Shown: positions 29,157 through 32,506 of the stretch, one piece after another
How positions within the stretch are numbered: position 1 is the stretch's first letter
Layout: the number at the start of each line of letters is the position of its first letter
Assembly: GCA_038229055.1 (NCBI GenBank)
Contig: JBBROU010000053.1
Span: 1-32,506, forward strand
Origin: JANYJA01 sp038229055
Lineage (GTDB): Bacteria > Acidobacteriota > Terriglobia > Bryobacterales > Bryobacteraceae
Direction of reading: 5' to 3'
DNA: 32,506 bases
Notes under the pieces: model-generated
What the model was told of the DNA's origin: nothing
The model's database searches: none
What the model saw: only the letters and a program-made list of their open reading frames with translations
Program-made: the position numbers and the translations under genes

Positions 29157-31061
29157 ATGTGTCAAGCCGATACAGTGAAGCGGCTCGTCAACAGCGCCGC
29201 ATGGGTCATAGTGGCGGGCGCGCTGCTCTTTTCTCAATCCGCCCGAGCGGTAGAGTGGCGAAATCTGGGTGGCACTTCGGTGGAAGCCAACTTGGCTTCA
29301 CCGGCCACCGGCCCAGTGAACCAGGTTTGGTTTTCGCCGGAGGGAGATCGCCTTTACGCCCGCACCGGAATCGGTAAAGTCTACGAGACGGTCGATTTCG
29401 AGAACTGGATGCCGGTTGCGGAAGCTTCGCCGCGCCCCGCCGCCTCCCAGGACGCAGGCGTCGAACGACTGCCGGAAACCGGTGCAATTGTTCGGACCCT
29501 GCCGGGATCGAGCCGCATGTTCGCCCTCGGAGTGGATCTTCACGTCTCGGAAGATTTCGGGAAACACTGGAGTAATTTGACTACTGGCGGCGGTGCATCT
29601 GTTCTGGGCCCGCACCAGCGCGATGTGGCTGTGTCGCCGCGCGATGGGCTCGACCTGGTGGTAGCCAACGATCAAGGCGTATGGCGTTCCATGGACGGCG
29701 GCTTCTCCTGGGCGGGGTTGAATCAAGGCCTGCCGAATTTGATGGTGCGCGAAATCGTCGATGTGCCGCGGCGGGGCGATGGCGCGAAACTTTCAGTCGA
29801 TGGCTTCGGACAGATTCAGTTGGTGCCGGGCAAGGGTCAGTCGAAGGCCGTTTGGGCTCCAGTCCCGGTGCCGGTTAGCGCCTGGGATGGCGATCGCGCG
29901 CGGTTCCAGCAAACGCTGGGCTCGGCCATTACGGCTGTGGGGCGGGCAGGCGAACTGGTGTACGCCGGCGATCGCGATGGCAGGGTATGGGTGTCGAACG
30001 ATGGCGGAGCAAAATGGTCGCCCTCGCAGAAGCCGCTATCGACCGGGGCAGTGCAGCGTATCGAGGTAGATCCGGAGATGCCGAGGCTGGCTCTGGCGAT
30101 CGTCGGCGGCCAATCCGGGGCGCGTTTATTGCGAACCGTTAACTCCGGCATCACCTTCGACGACATCAGCACGGGCTTGCCCGACGGGATGCTTCACGGC
30201 GTGGCGATGGACCGCGCGGGCGGCGCCGTTTACGTCGGTTCGGACCGCGGCGTATTCTTCAGCCGTGTCGATTTGAACGCTTCGGGGGCAGTCGGGGCAT
30301 GGTCGACGATCTCACAAGGCCTTCCATCCGGATCCGCGCAGGACGTGAAGCTCGATTCCGCGGGGAACCAGCTTTATGTGGCCGTGCTGGGCTTCGGTCT
30401 ATATTCCACGGCCGCACCGCACAAGAGTGAATTATTGCGTGTGGTGAATGCGGCCGATTTGAGCCAGCGGGCGGCGGCCCCGGGATCGCTGCTCAGCGTT
30501 CTCGGCGGCAAAGTACAATCGGCGCGTGCGGCGGAGATGTCGTTTCCCGTGCTGGCGGCGGCGAGCGGTGGGTCGCAAATCCAAGTGCCTTTTGAGGTGA
30601 GCGGATCGCGGATCGCGCTATCGCTGGAAGTGGGCGGCGCGCGCACCACCGTAGGGCTGCCGCTGAAGAACGTTTCGCCGGCGATCCTGGTAGATAGCGA
30701 CGGCGCGCCGGTGCTGCTCGATGGCGAAACGGGCATGATGCTGGATGCCGGCAACACCGCCAAGCCCCGCGCCCGGATCCAGATCCTCGCTACCGGGTTG
30801 GGCAAGGTTACGCCGAACTGGCCAACCGGGGTGGCGGCCCCGCTTGAAAACCCGCCCTCGGTCGCGGTTCCGGTCCAGGCCATGCTCGACCGGTCGCCCG
30901 CGGAAGTGACCCGCGCGACGCTCGCCCCGGGTTACGTGGGGCTGTATCTGGTGGAGATCCAGATGCCCGCGCTTCTGAATTCGGGCCCCGCGGAGTTTTA
31001 TCTGGTGGCCGACGGCCAGGAAAGCAATCGCGTGCGGATTTATCTGGAAGCGGACAGGTAA
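29157..31061 (+). CDS. Secreted BNR/sortilin-like beta-propeller protein with TIGR03437 C-terminal domain
   Basis: A 634-residue exported protein. Seen: a signal peptide (about 1-31, with AAWVIVAGALLF and SARA); a propeller-like region at about 35-420 with repeated Asp-box-like turns (SEDFGKHWSN, SMDGGFSWAG, SNDGGAKWSP, TVNSGITFDD), as in BNR/sortilin-type proteins; and a C-terminal domain from about 425 (LRVVNAADLS) to the end with APGSLLSVLGG, PFEVSGSRI, ILATGLGKVTPNWPTG and APGYVGLYLVEIQMP, matching what I know as TIGR03437. The enzymatic role is unknown; Asp-box propellers are found in sialidases and sortilins, but no sialidase catalytic set is visible. The ATG at 29157 has no good ribosome-binding site. 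A strong terminator follows. Confidence 0.85.
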   Translation: MCQADTVKRLVNSAAWVIVAGALLFSQSARAVEWRNLGGTSVEANLASPATGPVNQVWFSPEGDRLYARTGIGKVYETVDFENWMPVAEASPRPAASQDAGVERLPETGAIVRTLPGSSRMFALGVDLHVSEDFGKHWSNLTTGGGASVLGPHQRDVAVSPRDGLDLVVANDQGVWRSMDGGFSWAGLNQGLPNLMVREIVDVPRRGDGAKLSVDGFGQIQLVPGKGQSKAVWAPVPVPVSAWDGDRARFQQTLGSAITAVGRAGELVYAGDRDGRVWVSNDGGAKWSPSQKPLSTGAVQRIEVDPEMPRLALAIVGGQSGARLLRTVNSGITFDDISTGLPDGMLHGVAMDRAGGAVYVGSDRGVFFSRVDLNASGAVGAWSTISQGLPSGSAQDVKLDSAGNQLYVAVLGFGLYSTAAPHKSELLRVVNAADLSQRAAAPGSLLSVLGGKVQSARAAEMSFPVLAAASGGSQIQVPFEVSGSRIALSLEVGGARTTVGLPLKNVSPAILVDSDGAPVLLDGETGMMLDAGNTAKPRARIQILATGLGKVTPNWPTGVAAPLENPPSVAVPVQAMLDRSPAEVTRATLAPGYVGLYLVEIQMPALLNSGPAEFYLVADGQESNRVRIYLEADR

Positions 31062-31090
31062 CGGCGCCACAACGAGGAGCCCTGAACAGG

Positions 31091-31120
31091 AAAAGGCCCT
31101 CGCGGGAGGGCCTTTTCTTG
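31091..31120. terminator. Bidirectional rho-independent terminator
   Basis: AAAAGGCCCT pairs with AGGGCCTTTT over 10 bp, and an added C-G pair closes a 4-base loop. It is followed by TTCTTG on the plus strand and preceded by an A-run that gives a U-run on the minus strand. It sits 30 bp after the propeller gene and 23 bp after the cold-shock gene, so it can end both. Confidence 0.88.
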
Positions 31121-31142
31121 ATCTAGGATTTGGGGAAAGTGC

Positions 31143-31346
31143 TTACGGTCTGCTGACGTTCTCGGCTTGGAGGCCTTTGGGCCCCTGTTTCACCTCGAAC
31201 TCTACCTCCGCACCTTCGTCCAGACTGCGATAGCCGTTCGACTGGATGGCCGAGAAGTGTACGAACACATCATCGCCGCTCGAGCGCTGAATAAATCCAT
31301 AGCCCTTCGCCGCGTTAAACCATTTAACTACGCCTTTTTCTCTCAC
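31143..31346 (-). CDS. Cold-shock protein, CspA family
   Basis: A 67-residue single cold-shock domain that binds single-stranded RNA and DNA, melting RNA structure at low temperature or acting as a general RNA chaperone. Seen: KWFNAAKGYGFIQ (RNP1, with KGYGFI) and DVFVHFSAI (RNP2), the SLDEGAEVEFEV strand and GPKGLQAENV at the end, which is the complete fold. The start is GTG at 31346 with AGGAG eight bases upstream. A candidate promoter about 130 bp upstream would give a long leader containing a terminator-like hairpin (see separate entries). CspA, CspC and similar names cannot be told apart by sequence alone. Confidence 0.95.
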   Translation of the reverse strand: MREKGVVKWFNAAKGYGFIQRSSGDDVFVHFSAIQSNGYRSLDEGAEVEFEVKQGPKGLQAENVSRP

Positions 31347-31394
31347 TTCTTACGCTCCTGAATACGTTCGCCTGTCACTTCGGCCCCCAAATGC

Positions 31395-31424
31395 AAAAAG
31401 CTACGCGGGTGTCCACGTAGCTTC
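31395..31424 (-). terminator. Terminator-like hairpin upstream of the cold-shock gene
   Basis: On the minus strand AAGCTACG pairs with CGTAGCTT, extended inward by a T-G wobble and two G-C pairs around the loop ACAC, and followed by TTTTTGC. It has the form of an intrinsic terminator. It may end the upstream peptidoglycan-binding gene (stop at 31535) or, if the promoter at 31474-31503 is real, act inside the cold-shock leader as an attenuator. Confidence 0.75.
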
Positions 31425-31473
31425 GTTCAGTTCTCTTCGTAAAAGGGCGAACTACCATTTCAAATGCCCTTGA

Positions 31474-31503
31474 ATTATCTCACGCTCATTGTGTCGAAAT
31501 CAA
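31474..31503 (-). promoter_or_regulatory. Candidate sigma-70 promoter for the cold-shock gene
   Basis: On the minus strand TTGATT (31498-31503) and GATAAT (31474-31479) are spaced 18 bp apart, giving four and five matches to the consensus hexamers. A start near 31467 would make a leader of about 120 bases before the GTG, similar in scale to the long structured leaders known for E. coli cspA. Confidence 0.5.
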
Positions 31504-31534
31504 CAATAGGGCATATCCCCAGGGCCGGATCGGC

Positions 31535-32503
31535 TCACCGTGGCGTCGCAGGACGGAGGGTCAGATTGAACTGGCCCGACAGGTCGAAAAAATCGCCGTG
31601 AACCGTACCGGTGCCGTTTGCGATGGTTAGCTTCCTCGACCGGACATCTTCCGCCGCGCTCCCCGACGCGTCGGCCCGCCGGTTAGCGACGATTCGCATC
31701 TTGGCGACTTCCAAATCGGTCGTGGAAAGGGTTGCGTCGAGCGTGGCGAAATCGTTCAAGATCTGTTGCTTTGCGACGCCCGAAATGCTGCCGTTCTGCA
31801 CGGCAATATCGAACATGAGTGCCGCGGCGCGTTCTGAAAATAGTCCGTATGCCTTTGCCATATCGAGCGCGCGGGCAAAGTAATCCGCCGCGCTGGCGAG
31901 CTGAATTGCCTGAAATTCCTCGGTCCGGCCCAGCGAATCGAAGCAGGTCTTCCAAGGTTCGCCAAGCTCAAACCGGGAATTTTGGATCGAACGCGCCCAC
32001 GAAAGTTGCCCTTCGATGGACTGCCCGAGGACATCGAGAAGCGTTGGGTAGCGATCGGCGAAGATGTTTTGGAGCACGCCCGCATGATCGCCGTTCATCC
32101 GGCTCATCAGCTTTTGCAGCGTTTCGCGGCCAAGGTTCCATTGCAGCGCGCCGAAGCTGAGGCCCATGCGGTCGAAATCACCGGTAATACCCGCGAAACA
32201 GTCCGGGAAAATCGTGCTGGTTTCGAAAGAACCGGTCAACGCAAGGCACCGGTAATTGAGCGGCTTCCCGAAAATCGGAGGATCGGGAACTTTCGGATTT
32301 TCCGGAAATAGCGCGGCCCAGGTATTCGCGTCCACTGAACCGCTGGGGGGAAGGCTGTTCACGCTTTGAAAGAGCTTGACGGCCTCTTCGGTATTGCCGC
32401 CGAAAGTGCTGTCGACGGCTCCGTCGAGAAAACCGAGCGTGCGCAATCGGGTCTGAATCTGGGCGACTTCAGCGCCGCGCGAACCTCGCCGATAAAGACC
32501 CAT
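31535..32503 (-). CDS. Peptidoglycan-binding domain protein with possible lysozyme/chitosanase-like domain (near right edge)
   Basis: A 322-residue protein with an N-terminal PG_binding_1 domain (about 1-68: YRRGSRGAEVAQIQTRL, DSTFGGNTEEAVKLFQ, DANTWAALF) and a longer domain (about 85-270) that I do not recognise with certainty. That domain starts LTGSFETS (E94) and continues GITGDFDRMGLSFGALQWN (D109, D111). The spacing of a Glu-x-Ser start and a GDfDxxGxSFG loop recalls the Glu/Asp pair of GH46 chitosanases and the lysozyme superfamily, which is inference. No signal peptide is seen at this ATG. Only three bases precede the ATG in the window, so the protein may start further upstream. Cell-wall binding is likely; hydrolysis is unproven. 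Confidence 0.78.
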   Translation of the reverse strand: MGLYRRGSRGAEVAQIQTRLRTLGFLDGAVDSTFGGNTEEAVKLFQSVNSLPPSGSVDANTWAALFPENPKVPDPPIFGKPLNYRCLALTGSFETSTIFPDCFAGITGDFDRMGLSFGALQWNLGRETLQKLMSRMNGDHAGVLQNIFADRYPTLLDVLGQSIEGQLSWARSIQNSRFELGEPWKTCFDSLGRTEEFQAIQLASAADYFARALDMAKAYGLFSERAAALMFDIAVQNGSISGVAKQQILNDFATLDATLSTTDLEVAKMRIVANRRADASGSAAEDVRSRKLTIANGTGTVHGDFFDLSGQFNLTLRPATPR

Positions 32504-32506
32504 GTA

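Overview
The window looks like a chromosomal segment of an acidobacterium of the Solibacter/Bryobacter type. The main reason is that two secreted proteins (2966-5632 and 29157-31061) end in the C-terminal domain that I recognise as TIGR03437, a family greatly expanded in Candidatus Solibacter. A FecR-domain secreted protein, a YpdA-type disulfide reductase and a high-GC, GTG/TTG-tolerant coding style fit the same group. The assignment is inference from protein content; no rRNA is present. No CRISPR array, insertion sequence, integrase or phage gene was seen, and no gap longer than about 300 bases lacks a gene.

Layout. 1-5632: a metal-dependent amidohydrolase (open at the left edge) converges on a secreted M20 peptidase, which lies 7 bp behind a large secreted NHL-repeat protein. 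5752-6454: a rhodanese and a half-size TauE/SafE-type membrane protein form a small operon. 6458-8455 (minus): msrA, a DedA/VTT membrane protein and a family 2 glycosyltransferase in probable operon order. 8501-10086: a cluster of small genes (lysine/alanine-rich lipoprotein candidate, two uncharacterised proteins, a zinc-ribbon PspC protein and a small Cys/His protein). 10199-13922 (minus): ypdA, alaS and an Ile2-type tRNA with a CAU anticodon. 13951-26952 (minus): a 12-gene complex I operon in the order nuoA-C-D-E-F-G-H-J-K-L-M-N. 27015-27239: thiS, divergent from nuoA. 27280-28972 (minus): STAS antagonist, RsbW-like kinase and a FecR protein. 29157-31061: a secreted beta-propeller-like protein with the TIGR03437 end. 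31143-32503 (minus): a cold-shock protein and a peptidoglycan-binding protein with a possible lysozyme/chitosanase-like domain, which may be cut by the right edge.

How it works together. The centre of the window is respiratory: NADH is oxidised by NuoEFG, electrons pass through NuoCD, and NuoAHJKLMN pump ions. The operon is tightly coupled (1-bp and 4-bp stop/start overlaps) but has no nuoB and no nuoI, although these encode the N2 and N6a/N6b cluster subunits. Both must be supplied from elsewhere if this complex is a full complex I. NuoG carries an extra ferredoxin-type cysteine set and NuoH carries an extra hydrophobic hairpin. Downstream, the same strand continues without obvious interruption into tRNA-Ile2, alaS and ypdA. 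Several genes concern sulfur and thiols (rhodanese, TSUP, MsrA, YpdA, ThiS), but apart from rhodanese-TSUP they are not one operon.

The most promising unusual items are the split complex I operon, the NuoH insertion, a TIGR03437 domain interrupted twice by the same roughly 90-residue module, and a terminator-like hairpin inside the cold-shock gene leader.
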